Of a stretch of 64,000 nt of DNA, positions 54,590 to 64,000 are shown in pieces. Made by a program: the position numbers and the translations under genes. A model generated the notes under the pieces. That model was given only the letters and a program-made list of their open reading frames with translations, did no database searches and was not told the origin of the DNA. Source of the stretch: Gracilaria vermiculophylla (Eukaryota > Rhodophyta > Florideophyceae > Gracilariales > Gracilariaceae); assembly GCA_019155205.2 (NCBI GenBank), contig JAHNZQ020000049.1:2090653-2154652 (forward strand). Direction: 5' to 3'. How positions within the stretch are numbered: the stretch's first letter is position 1; each line of letters begins with the position of its first letter.

Positions 54590-55192
54590 TTAAGAGCGCC
54601 GGCGTAACCTTCGCGCCTCTCTCAGTAAAAGGGGACCAAAGTTACGGATCTGAGCCTTTCGCGTATGTCTATATGTGCCTCTCAGGATGGATATCCCGTA
54701 GCCTACGGTTTCTGATCCACCTTGGTCGCTGCGAGCGCCCATACTTGAGGTGTTACTAGTCTCACTGTGCTCTTTTCTTGTACAACGATCTTTACGGCTC
54801 ACCCTTTTTTGCCTTATGGCTTCCTCCCTTTTTCCAACCTTTGTGGTACATCCTCAACCTTGGAGATCTCGCGACCCGCGCTTCCACTATATTTCCCATC
54901 TCCTTCCTACACGGAAGAACTACACTCTCAGACATCCACCTAGTGTGGATCTTTCTTATACCTCTCCTGCCAAGTGCTGCGTGAGCAGCCTCTGTCTTTC
55001 ACCCAACTTTTTCGTATTTTTCCTTCGAGTGTGGTCTACCGCCGAATTACTTCCGCAGAGGAAGATTTGGACGTCTTCGTGTGCTTTTCACCCTCGAGCG
55101 CTATTGCACTACATTAATATTTGACTGCGTTGAAAACGTTAATGTGCTGTGTACAGTAGCTTAAAACAAACAAATATGTATATTTTCATAGA
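54590..55192. other. Spacer between R1 copies 1 and 2
   Basis: A 124-codon + strand frame (54750-55121) has no recognisable motif. Nothing else is supported. Confidence 0.3.
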
Positions 55193-55746
55193 TGTAGTAC
55201 AGTGGCTCCTAAGGAAATAGGGTGGTTTGGTCTTACGGTATAATATTCCTAAGGAGGGCTCGTATTTTATTAGCTGGGCCACGTGGTGCATAATCCCGCC
55301 CACGTGTGCTACAGTATCCTTGAGGAACGGTGGAATTATGATTTATTTGGGTTAATTTATGCAGGTAATTAGTACAGTAGCGAGACCTGCCGAGGCGGGC
55401 TCCCGGCTTGATACTTAATCTGCCGGTTGAACTCCACTCTGGGGAAGAAAATACAAGCACCCTTGAGCCTTCATCTACTTTTCCGGTTGGAGTCTCTCGT
55501 CGATCAACTGAGGTTTCTAAGCCGCCGATCCCCAGGTCGCATCATAGCAGCGCCTGTAGGAGCATTGTCCGCCCAGTGAACCTCCCCCTCCGCATGGTGT
55601 TTGTGGATCCCCTTTAAGAATTCCCCCGGCTCGCGACAGCGGATACCGGAGACCACCTGAAGGAACACGCACCTTTGGAGTCAACAAAAACTCCTAACGG
55701 ACGTTGTGCTCTACTACCTCGAAAGAAGGGCTGACAGTACCACGAT
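55193..55746 (-). repeat. Interspersed repeat family R1, copy 2 (inverted)
   Basis: Begins TGTAGTACAGTGG and ends CTGACAGTACCA on the + strand: the reverse complement of copies 1 and 3, without the nested insertion. Landmarks CCGGTTGGAGTCTC and AGGAGCATTGTCCGCCCAGT are the complements of those in copy 1. Copies 1 and 2 are arranged tail to tail. Confidence 0.8.
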
Positions 55747-57018
55747 ACATGTACATTCAGCATTATTATATGTCTTCAACGGTTTTCAGAAACGCAAGGG
55801 AAATTAAATATTCATTTCGGTGAAGAAACTTTTGTAATTATATGTCTGTTAAGGAAAAAGCAAAAGGTACAAAGGTTTATAGTGGCAAGGACTTAAAAAG
55901 AAAATCGATGAACAAAGGAAAACATATTCACAAATAGAAGATGTTTTTCCATGAAGTCATAACATAATGTTTTTCCATTATGGAGGAGTCCAAAAACGTA
56001 TAGTGTTTTTGTATGTGAATTTCAGCTCTCTGCAAGTGATTGGCCGTTTTTTATTTATGGAACCCGGGACTAAGAAAATATCGTTTTGCAAACAAACATA
56101 TTCTGGCCAGAAATTTTCAAATGTGTAATTACAAGGGTTTTTACATCAACGTTTTATAAATGACAAACCTTTTAAAACACTATAACGATTTTTACATGGT
56201 TGAAGTACTTGTTTTTCGATATTATGCTTTTGATACGTTCATAATACTTCGTATCATGCTTTTAATCAGCATTTGTAATAAAACAGTTCTAGTTAGCTGT
56301 CTATTTTTAACAAGAATAAGTTTTCAGTTTCAGACAGGGATCCTGATCATTATCTCCTTTTGAGATACGACAAGAGGATACTTCATATAGAAAACATACA
56401 ATTGCAATTTTAATTTTTCGCTCAAATTGCACTGCCCCTTTTTGACTTATTTGAGATGTTAGATCTATTCGTTTAGATCATCTACACAAACATAATAGCA
56501 AACGAGCAAAGTATCAAATTTGATGAATAGCTCATAATTCAACGGGTTTGATTTCCCGACGGGACATAGAAAGGGCCAAACATTTTAAGACTTTTGGGAC
56601 TAAAAGCCTATGTCTGTTAAAATGGACTTAACGTCTGAATATCATTGGATGTCATCGGCAACAGTTAGCCTCCAAGCTACCATTTGTTCACTCTGCTTAT
56701 GTCTAGCTCAGTAGAAATAACCAAAGTGGCCGTCATTGGCTGTCGCCGAATTCTTTGGAGAGAGAAACCAATAATGGAACTTTTCGTAGATCAGCCAATC
56801 TCCAGATACGAACGAATAAAAGAGGCTTAGGCTTATCGTGCTTTCATGCTGTCTACTATGCATCATGAAACACGAACAGGGTTTCTCAAGGTGCGCAAGA
56901 CCTCGTCGTAAATTTGGGTTCAAGACGGCCACGAAACCGCCAAAACACGCGGCCTATCCTTCTCGGGATGTGGTTCGAGCCTGCTTAGGATCGGTGTAAG
57001 TCTCTGGCATAAATTTAC
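55747..57018. other. AT-rich intergenic sequence
   Basis: No supported gene. Minor frames only. Confidence 0.4.
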
Positions 57019-59053
57019 ATGACAGCCCCAACTGAAGTCCATCCTTTTTTAGAAGATGAGGATGGCAATGCGCCTCAGAATGTCGCAGAAAGCAACATTG
57101 AAAAAGCAAGTGCACCCTCTCACAATTCTGAAGATGAAGAAGAGTTTCTAATGCGAGCTTCAGGTCCTGCCGAGACGCAGGAATTGTTCGACACTGTGGA
57201 ACACTGTGTGAAGTGGCGAGACGTAAGTGGACTGCATTTATTTCAACCACATCTAATCATTCGGGTCGATGCTCACAAGAAAGAATTGAGCCTCGTTTTA
57301 CTCTTCCTGAACAGTTCGCATCTCAACTGTGTACGCCTTTCGACTAGTAAAGAGCTTCTACGGCGAAGAAAACGAACGAAACCCCTTTAAATAGACGAAC
57401 TGCTGGCGTACTTTGGTCTTGAGCTCGCAACTGCAGTTCATCGTCTCAACCGTTTGAAGCATTTTGGGTCCCAACCAGAACTTTTAGGCAATCCGTTTTT
57501 CAAGAAAAAATGGGAAGGGACACGTTCATGAACATACGTTCTGCATTGGGACTGTACGCCGCATATGATCCTGAGCTAGCTATAGTTGATCCTCCGTGGC
57601 TCAGCCGCGCTATTCTCGAGCTTTTTGCACGGAACTCTGCAGCCCTCGCCGTTCCTGTAGGTGTCAGTTTCTTGGCTGAAAACACAGTGAGATGCGAAAG
57701 TTGCTCAGCTGCACGATCGTACATGAAGAGCAAGCCGGTCAAGTTTGGAATTAGGTTCTACGTGGTGGTGGGTTGGTCACACGCTTATCTACACACTCTA
57801 CAAGATAATGGATCGGGAAATAAGAGATGGCAAAGTCCAGTTCAGAGATACACAACAGTGTTTAGAAATCTTCGTGGGGCCGTGGAGAGAAAGATTGATG
57901 GAGAATTCGTTCCCAAATCGACTGCCTCCGCGTTATGGTGTGCTCAAATGGCACACCAGACAAAGCTACATGCTACTCCGACTAACGGGCGACTTATGGT
58001 GATGGATAATTTCTACACCAGGCCTTTGTTAGCCCGCCAACTATACACCTTGAGCGATGGTGAATGTGGGGTTTTGGGTACAGTTCGATTCACCAATATG
58101 GAGGTTTTGAACCGTTCGGCATTAAAAGAAGCAGTAAAAGAGCTCAAGCATGCACGAAGGGGAGAGTGGCGTTTGGTTCAAGTGTTCGAGAAGGCTTCAG
58201 ATCCACAGGCTTTACCTCTGATGGCACAAAAGGCATGATTTGTACTGTTCAAAGGCCGCTCGGTGGTTTCTTTCTACATCAATTATTTGGCAGATACGCC
58301 TACTTTTCGTATTCACAAGCCCGACGCTCACGCTGTTCGTTGCGTCCACGGGCTTGCTCCCTTGCACAAATGGACTGGAGAGGAGTCGTTGCAACGCACA
58401 AAACTGCAGGTACCATCTATAATTGTAGCTTACAATTTTTTCATGAGCAGTGAGGACAGATTCGATCAATTTCGGTCCACGACTGCGACTCTGAGAAAAG
58501 AGAAGCGTGTGACGATGAGCATCATGACTTTTGTTCTTGATGCGGCCATCATCAACGCTCATGCACTTCTTAACGCAATCTCAAACGCTGGGGAAGCTAT
58601 TATGGATGCCTCTATAATGAAGCGCCGAATCATTCATGGTCTAATCTTGGATCATGTGGAGTACAAACAGGTGAGCACCTCTCTGCTACCAATCTCTCCG
58701 GAAAAGTACCACCAGCTTCTCAGTTGCTCACCAAAGACGTTATCCGAGATTTCGCATTATTTGCTAGAGAAAAAGGGCCGAAAGAGTTTTCAATGTGTGT
58801 TGTGTGGGTTGCTGTCAGAGAATGAGCGGGGTGGGTACACAATGCTCTCTTGTTCAGAATGTTAGCGTGGCTTCCATGTGAACTGGTTCTCCTTCTTCCA
58901 TGACACTGAATCCATTCGCACTATTCGGCCATCGGTTTATAACGCTGTTCTACGAGCAAAAGCTAAGATATCTTCGAAAACACATCGTAATAGACGCAAT
59001 AAGGCCACAGTTAGCCTGTCAACTGCAATTGTTCCTTTAAAGACCGAAACATA
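57019..59053 (+). pseudogene. PiggyBac-like transposase, second type, inactivated
   Basis: An acidic N-terminus (57019-57387, EDEEEFLMRASG) is followed by IDELLAYFGLELATAVHRLN in a continuing frame. After a frame change, 57510-58235 carries the catalytic region: RSYMKSKPVKFGIRFYVVVG (normally PSKP.K.GIK), LMVMDNFYTRPLLARQL, with the catalytic Asp of the DNFYT motif intact, and GVLGTVRFTN. Another shift leads to FKGRSVVSFYINYLAD (58240-58310) and AYNFFMSSEDRFDQFRS (58428-58490). The C-terminal zinc-binding part reads FQCVLCGLL, then LSCSEC, a TAG stop, and RGFHVNWFSFFHD. It is a different lineage from the element at 29601. At least three lesions make it dead. Terminal repeats were not found. 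Confidence 0.7.
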
Positions 59054-60769
59054 ATCGTCTTTGAAGCCCATGTAAGCGCCGAAATCATCAGGCCAAATCT
59101 TTTTGATACCCTCAAGAGCACAGCTGGGTATTTGAACTCGTTTTTTTGCCGAGGAAGCCATATCTTTCGTAAGTGTAAGCCTATTAAGCTGTTTTACGTG
59201 CTTCATTTTTAATTTTCCCAGGATCTTCATGAGCCGGATACAGAGTAGCAGTGCTCGTCACAATCGATGATGCTAGCTGGGTCCAATAGCAAGGCGTCCC
59301 ACCACATTGTGGGCACGCAACATCTTCGTTGGCAGGAGTTACTGCCGGTAGTTCAACGCTGATAATAATTGAGTTGGACCTCGCCGCAAATGGTTCATCT
59401 CACTTTTCTTCTTTTGGGGTTAGAAGAGGTAAGCTCTCTTTGAAGAACAGACGCTAATTGCGTTGTCCCTTCGGTAAGTTGTCGCTCATCGCGACAAAGG
59501 TATGGAATTTGAACACTGCAGTCAATGCAGGAGACCAGGAAGAACGAAGAATGAAGATGATGTTGTAGTTTGCACCTCAAGACGCCTGTGATTCGCATGG
59601 TTGTGTTCGAAAGGTAAAGATCCAAGTGTAGCTTTCAATCATCTTTTATGGCTTCTGAGCCATCCATCTGACTATGCATCCACAAAGCTCATTGGCTCTT
59701 TCTTATGTCTATCTCTGTGAACATTTCAACTTTTAGGGTCGAAAGGGTTAACAACGCCAATATTACCTGGAGCAAATCGAACGGAATTGCTCAAATAGCT
59801 CTCGGCCCAAGTGCTGTTTGAGCAAATACTTAAGGACAGTTGCTGCATTATAATTGGGACACATATAGTGCCAAATCCAAAACACTCGGCATCCAGCCCA
59901 GCTCGTTGCAACGCAATACTCAAACATGACAAACCTTCGTAGTTTCTTTTGTGTTTGCTCAGGTGTAGGGTACACACTGTTTCCGAGCTCTACTATGAAT
60001 ACTGTTATTGACACAAAAACTCCATAACAAGAAAAGCATCATGAAGTGTAGCAAAGATACCAAAACAACCCGCGTGGATCTACCTATACTTTTGAAGAAG
60101 ATACGGCTCCGACAAAATCCTGAATCGATGTGTCTGAGAATTTCCTTGGAGGTGCTGAACAGAACATGATCTAGTCGAAGACTGTCAGTGGGAAACACAA
60201 ATGATCAAAACTTACAATATATATAACACATGTAATAAATGATGTAAACCAGTGCAACTATTTTGCTGATTTGCAAATATGCTTCGAACACTGATGAAGA
60301 TGCTCTAACAATCAACTTTCTTTATGATCTTGTCTCCACTGATAAGTCGTTTACTTTTTACTTTATTATTGAACAATTATTTGCCGTAAGTATTTTCATT
60401 TACGTCGTGAATGAAAAGTTGTTTTATTTCGATAGGCTGCGGTCATATATCAGTAAGGCTTTCTTTATTCACTAGAAAATGTACCTAGTTCTTATTTCAC
60501 ATTACTTTTGGGGTCATTGACAACCGATAGAGAATAATGATCTACCTTACTTCTTTTGGTATGTCTAAATCCTCAAATCCGTAAGACATCCTGTGCTTGA
60601 TTCATATTATCAAAACTTATTTGCCATAAATGTTTTCATATACGTGTCACGTGCAACGCTCTCGAGAGTGGTTTTTATTGGCACTTTGCTGATTCACTGG
60701 ATTCCATTTAGGCCATATATATGAAAACGGGTAACACCTCAGGCGCCATTCACAGCCGTTTGCGCGGTG
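59054..60769. other. Intergenic, unassigned
   Basis: Minus-strand frames at 59395-59625 (with a Cys cluster, SCIDCSVQIPYLC) and 58937-59230 look somewhat protein-like but are short and stop-bounded. I recognise no family. The rest is AT-rich. Confidence 0.3.
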
Positions 60770-61325
60770 GTGCAGTACTGTCAGTTCTCCTTTCGAGGGA
60801 GTAGAGCACAACGTCCGTTAGGAGTTTTTATTGACTCCAAAGATGTGTGTTCCTATAGGTGGTCTCCGATATCCACTGTCACGGGCCGGGGGAATTCTTG
60901 AAGGGGATCCACAAACACCATGCGGAGAGGGAGGTTCACTGGGCGGACAATGCTCCTGCAGGCGCTGCTATGAGGCGACCTGGGGATCGGCGGCTTAGAA
61001 ACCTTAGGATGATCGCCAAGAGTCTCCAACCGGAAAAGGAAATGAAGACTCAAATGTGCCTGCTTTTACTTTCTCAGAGGTGGAGCTCGACCGGCAGATT
61101 AAGTATCAAGCCGGGAGCCCGGCTCGGCAGGTTTCACTACTGTAGTAATGACCCGCACAAATTAAATAAAGTAAATATAAATTCTACCGTCTCTTAAGGA
61201 TACTGTAGCGCACGCGGGCAGAAGTATGCACCACGTGGCTCAGTTAATAAAATACGAGCCCTCCTTAGGATTTTCATGCCATAACGCCACACCACCATAT
61301 TTCCTTAGGAGATACTGTGCTACAG
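60770..61325 (+). repeat. Interspersed repeat family R1, copy 3
   Basis: Begins TGCAGTACTGTCAG and ends ACTGTGCTACA, about 556 bp, without insertion. It serves as the empty-site reference for copy 1: the uninterrupted sequence AAGGATACTGTAGCGCACG spans the insertion point. No coding capacity or clear target duplication is seen. It could be a solo LTR (TG...CA ends) or a short-TIR non-autonomous DNA transposon. Confidence 0.8.
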
Positions 61326-62194
61326 ATGGACTCCAGAGCACCCGACACGGTGCGTGTCGCGTGACGTGCCACCCGCGCTGGACAGCCTCGCGGCATGCAA
61401 GCGGCACCACCGCGCAGCCCACTGGCTACAGCACGGATACCGGATGGCACCTGAGTTGCCCGGCTATATAAGCATTTTTGATACTCATTTATTTAGTTAT
61501 TTTGGCCATTTCGGCTTTAGTGCTACAGTATGTAACGCGACAGCACTCCGGCCGTCACTCCCCGCGAACGGCACAAAGTGGAATCTCCGGTCTGAACTTA
61601 CCGCCCACGTGGGGAGCTGGTCTGAACTTGCCGCTCACGTGGGAAACTCTCTCTATCGTGGGGAAGTATACCGTAGATTTCGGAAGTCAACAGCCCGTTA
61701 CGCCGAGAAGCAATGTCTGAACTATTCTTTCTTTCCTCCAGGTTCGCACTCGTACAAGTATAGCTCCACCGTACCTCTGGTATGCCCCTTTTCGGACCAC
61801 GTCCATCACCCGCTCAACGCGGCTTGTCTGATACCCGCGCAGCCAAAGATATTACATGGCAGCTCCAAAATAGCCAGATATCTCGCAGTGAACTATCACT
61901 GAACCCACGGAAACTGCCTCAATTACAGGACTTGCCGCATCCCCGTTTTACTCATTTGTCTTTGCTCCTGAACCCGTTGTAACGGCTTGTCGCTGGAGTT
62001 ACGCCTGGCTCGTGTTCCTCGTCTTAGAAAAGCTCTGACTCTGAACCACCTCGCAAGAAGATGGTTCCGAACATCCTTTGTGGTATTTTCCCCTTTGGGG
62101 CTGAGCACTACACAAAACAATATTTTGATATCGCGCCTTTCATAAAATCAACAATAGAATAACTATAATTGACATTTAAACGGATGAGATCCTA
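61326..62194. other. Intergenic with short 30-bp tandem repeat
   Basis: Contains TATATAA at about 61463 and two adjacent copies of a 30-bp unit (GTCTGAACTTACCGCCCACG and GTCTGAACTTGCCGCTCACG) near 61590-61650. A 182-codon frame (61354-61899) runs through it with no recognisable motif. It may be the internal part of the element whose end is R1 copy 3. Confidence 0.35.
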
Positions 62195-62218
62195 ATATAT
62201 ATATATATATATATATAT
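62195..62218. repeat. (AT)12 microsatellite
   Basis: Twelve uninterrupted AT dinucleotides. Confidence 0.95.
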
Positions 62219-63649
62219 GCCATGAATGTGATACAGAGAGCTGCGTACGTGGATTCGGTTGGTAGACAAGAACTCGACGACTTTTCTAGGCAGCGTAGGA
62301 GTGCGTCAATATAGAAGAAGAGACCAAATGGTACATAGAGTGGTAAGAACAGCACCAGATCTTATGTAAGCACAGGATGGCCGAGAGGCTGACGTCCATC
62401 AATGGGTAAAAGCGGATGCAGCACTTGCGGGTCAGTAAGGCCTGCTAGGTTGGCCGGCAGACTCACGGGAACAGATTGGTAGTCGTCTATGCACCGCTTA
62501 CGGATCAGTCAGGCTTGGTGGTATAGCTGGGTAGTCTGCTGGTTCATTATAATAACTACAGTGGTCGAGACGTATCCAAAAGATGTCTAGCTTTACATGG
62601 GAGTTGAGGACGAGCTCAAGGACCTCTCTGAGAAAGACGCGGAGTTCGGATTCACTGCACACCATGCTTACGGCACACATGCCAGGTGCTGGGTCTTAAA
62701 ATTATAAACGAGCTAATTTCATTTTGAGTAATTGCAAAAGGGAAAGGTTTCTTACGATGGTCATGCAAATAGTCGTTTAAACTATCACCACCTTCTAACT
62801 AGATTTTTTTCGTCACAAAATATCCGTTTGTTCGGCTTTGTGACGTCTCGCGTGAAACGTTTTTTTAGCACACTTTTTCTTTCGAAATTTATGTTTTCAC
62901 GTCATGATTTGACTGCTTTAAGTGGTTAATATTTTCGATTATAAAACTTGAACTAACATTTGCTGAACTGTTTGAAAGTTAACGGAAATTTTATAGTCGT
63001 TTTGACACTTTGGCTGATTTCTACTCGAGCATAATTGATGGAATGATCGCCAGTTTGAAAGTTGAAAACTGCTTTCGTTAGGCAAAGGCTTTCAATGTTT
63101 ATTACTGAGCGGGATATAGGCGCTTTAAAAAAACCCCAAATAACACTCCGAGAGCGATTTAAAGTTCTTGAAATGTGCAAAATTTAATACTTTTCGCGGT
63201 GCAAAGCAGAAAATTTCTTTTTTTCGAAACTCAGAAGAGTTGTAACGCGGCATCTTCAACGAAAAAACGTCCAAACAGTGAAAGGAAGAAAAGGAAGATA
63301 ATAATATTTACTTTAAAGGTCTTGTATCGTTGATGGTCTACAGAAACGGCGCACATTTTTTAGTAGTGTAAATGGCAATATAAAATGTTAGTCTTAAAGA
63401 TTCTTTGAAACGGTTTATCATGTTGGAAAATAAAACGACGGTACATCTTGTGAGTGTTCTGGAAAAGTTTATCTGTTTTCAAGAACACACATAGTTTTAG
63501 TAACACAGTTAAAAAACGCAATATGCCCCCCAATCTTAGAATCTGAGCTTTTCGGGCACCTATCTTTTGACAATTTCGCTCACTTTATGGGCTTTTAGCA
63601 CATTTTCTACTGTCATCTGTCAGCGCAAGGTAAAATGCCACTCTTTATA
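62219..63649. other. AT-rich intergenic sequence
   Basis: No supported gene, RNA or repeat. Confidence 0.45.
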
Positions 63650-64000
63650 CAGTGCGTTTCAAAAGTATAGGACACTGTAAAAGCGTGCCAAAATATGGAT
63701 TTCTGCCTACTGTAGCCACCCCCCTTCGTTAATACCATCACAAATGCGTTTCAAAAGTATAGGACATTCCTTGGTATCCCGTAGTTATGGCGAGAGGAAG
63801 TCCTCTTTCGCTTCCAAAACAACACCAAATCCTTAAATATAAAGCAGAAGGACACAACGTGTTCAATATTGCTAGAAACCTCGGCCGTTTGCGTCATGTT
63901 GTAGCATCTTTTTTATCAAAGCCGACAAAATATGGATTTACAAGTTGTACTGGACGCCCCAAACTTCTGACACCAGCTCCTGAGAGGCTTATAAAGCGTG
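63650..64000 (+). mobile_element. Tc1/mariner transposon, left end and start of transposase (runs off window)
   Basis: Starts CAGTGCGTTTCAAAAGTATA directly after TA at 63648-63649, the standard Tc1 target. A second copy of the same motif (TGCGTTTCAAAAGTATAGGA) begins at 63745, about 93 bp in, giving a double-site (IR/DR) end. The transposase frame begins at 63787. The right end lies outside the window. Confidence 0.85.
63787..64000 (+). CDS. Tc1/mariner transposase, N-terminal part (truncated by window end)
   Basis: 71 codons, open without a stop from ATG 63787 to the window edge. MARGSPLSLPKQHQILKYKA then EGHNVFNIARNLGR is the first helix-turn-helix of the paired-like DNA-binding domain in Tc1/Tc3 transposases (normally a MPRGK..S..E...I..L...G.S...IA..LGRS start). 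Then VVASFLSKPTKYG and TGRPKLLTPAPERLIKR contain the GRP(K) hook that leads to the second helix-turn-helix. The usual Ser after LGR is replaced. The catalytic DDE domain is not in the window, so activity cannot be judged, but this is the best-preserved transposase start here. Confidence 0.85.
   Translation, partial: MARGSPLSLPKQHQILKYKAEGHNVFNIARNLGRLRHVVASFLSKPTKYGFTSCTGRPKLLTPAPERLIKR

Noticed and set aside
61354..61902. 182-codon + strand frame next to R1 copy 3
   Set aside because: It contains a 30-bp tandem repeat and no recognisable motif; likely non-coding element sequence.

Overview
The window is eukaryotic nuclear DNA. It has a real spliceosomal intron, secretory signal peptides, TATA-like boxes about 70-150 bp upstream of starts, BTB, formin and berberine-bridge-type genes, and only eukaryote-type transposons. 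The species cannot be fixed from sequence alone. Very GC-rich, almost intronless genes in islands, separated by AT-rich stretches full of decayed transposons, together with cell-wall enzymes, would suit an alga such as a red alga. A chytrid-like fungus or another protist is not excluded. Two 100-base N blocks (36703-36802 and 54140-54239) are placeholder gaps of unknown true size.

Layout. (1) 1-8800 is a GC-rich island on the + strand: a BTB/MATH-like protein (574-2478), a Golgi-type GT61 glycosyltransferase (2899-4344), a secreted AA15-like copper monooxygenase (5658-7076) and a small secreted cysteine-rich protein with an acidic SD tail (8328-8792). Minisatellites and long poly-G/poly-C tracts lie between them. 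(2) 8800-36100 is mostly AT-rich and full of broken elements: Ty3/Gypsy gag and pol remnants, Harbinger (PIF) pairs, a Tc1/mariner fragment, a large Plavaka/KDZ-like element, a piggyBac element with clear terminal repeats, and a broken DEAD-box helicase fragment. (3) 36126-40320 is a second, diverged copy of 7330-11200. It carries a cysteine-rich paralogue whose module array has expanded by 216-bp tandem duplication. (4) 41536-49689 is the second gene island: a secreted follistatin/Kazal-like protein, its decayed paralogue with one in-frame TGA, a formin on the minus strand with one 107-bp intron, and a divergently transcribed secreted FAD oxidase. (5) 49690-64000 is AT-rich again: Tc1 and piggyBac-like remnants, three copies of a 0.55-kb interspersed repeat (one interrupted by a younger small element), and the start of a well-preserved Tc1/mariner transposase that runs off the right edge.

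Function. Several intact genes fit the secretory pathway and cell wall: GT61 (glycan synthesis), the AA15-like enzyme (oxidative polysaccharide attack), the FAD oxidase (possibly a sugar oxidase and H2O2 source) and three families of secreted Cys-rich proteins. That they act together is inference. The most distinctive item is the duplicated Cys-rich gene family, with alternating six-cysteine modules and an acidic tail, for which I recognise no named family.
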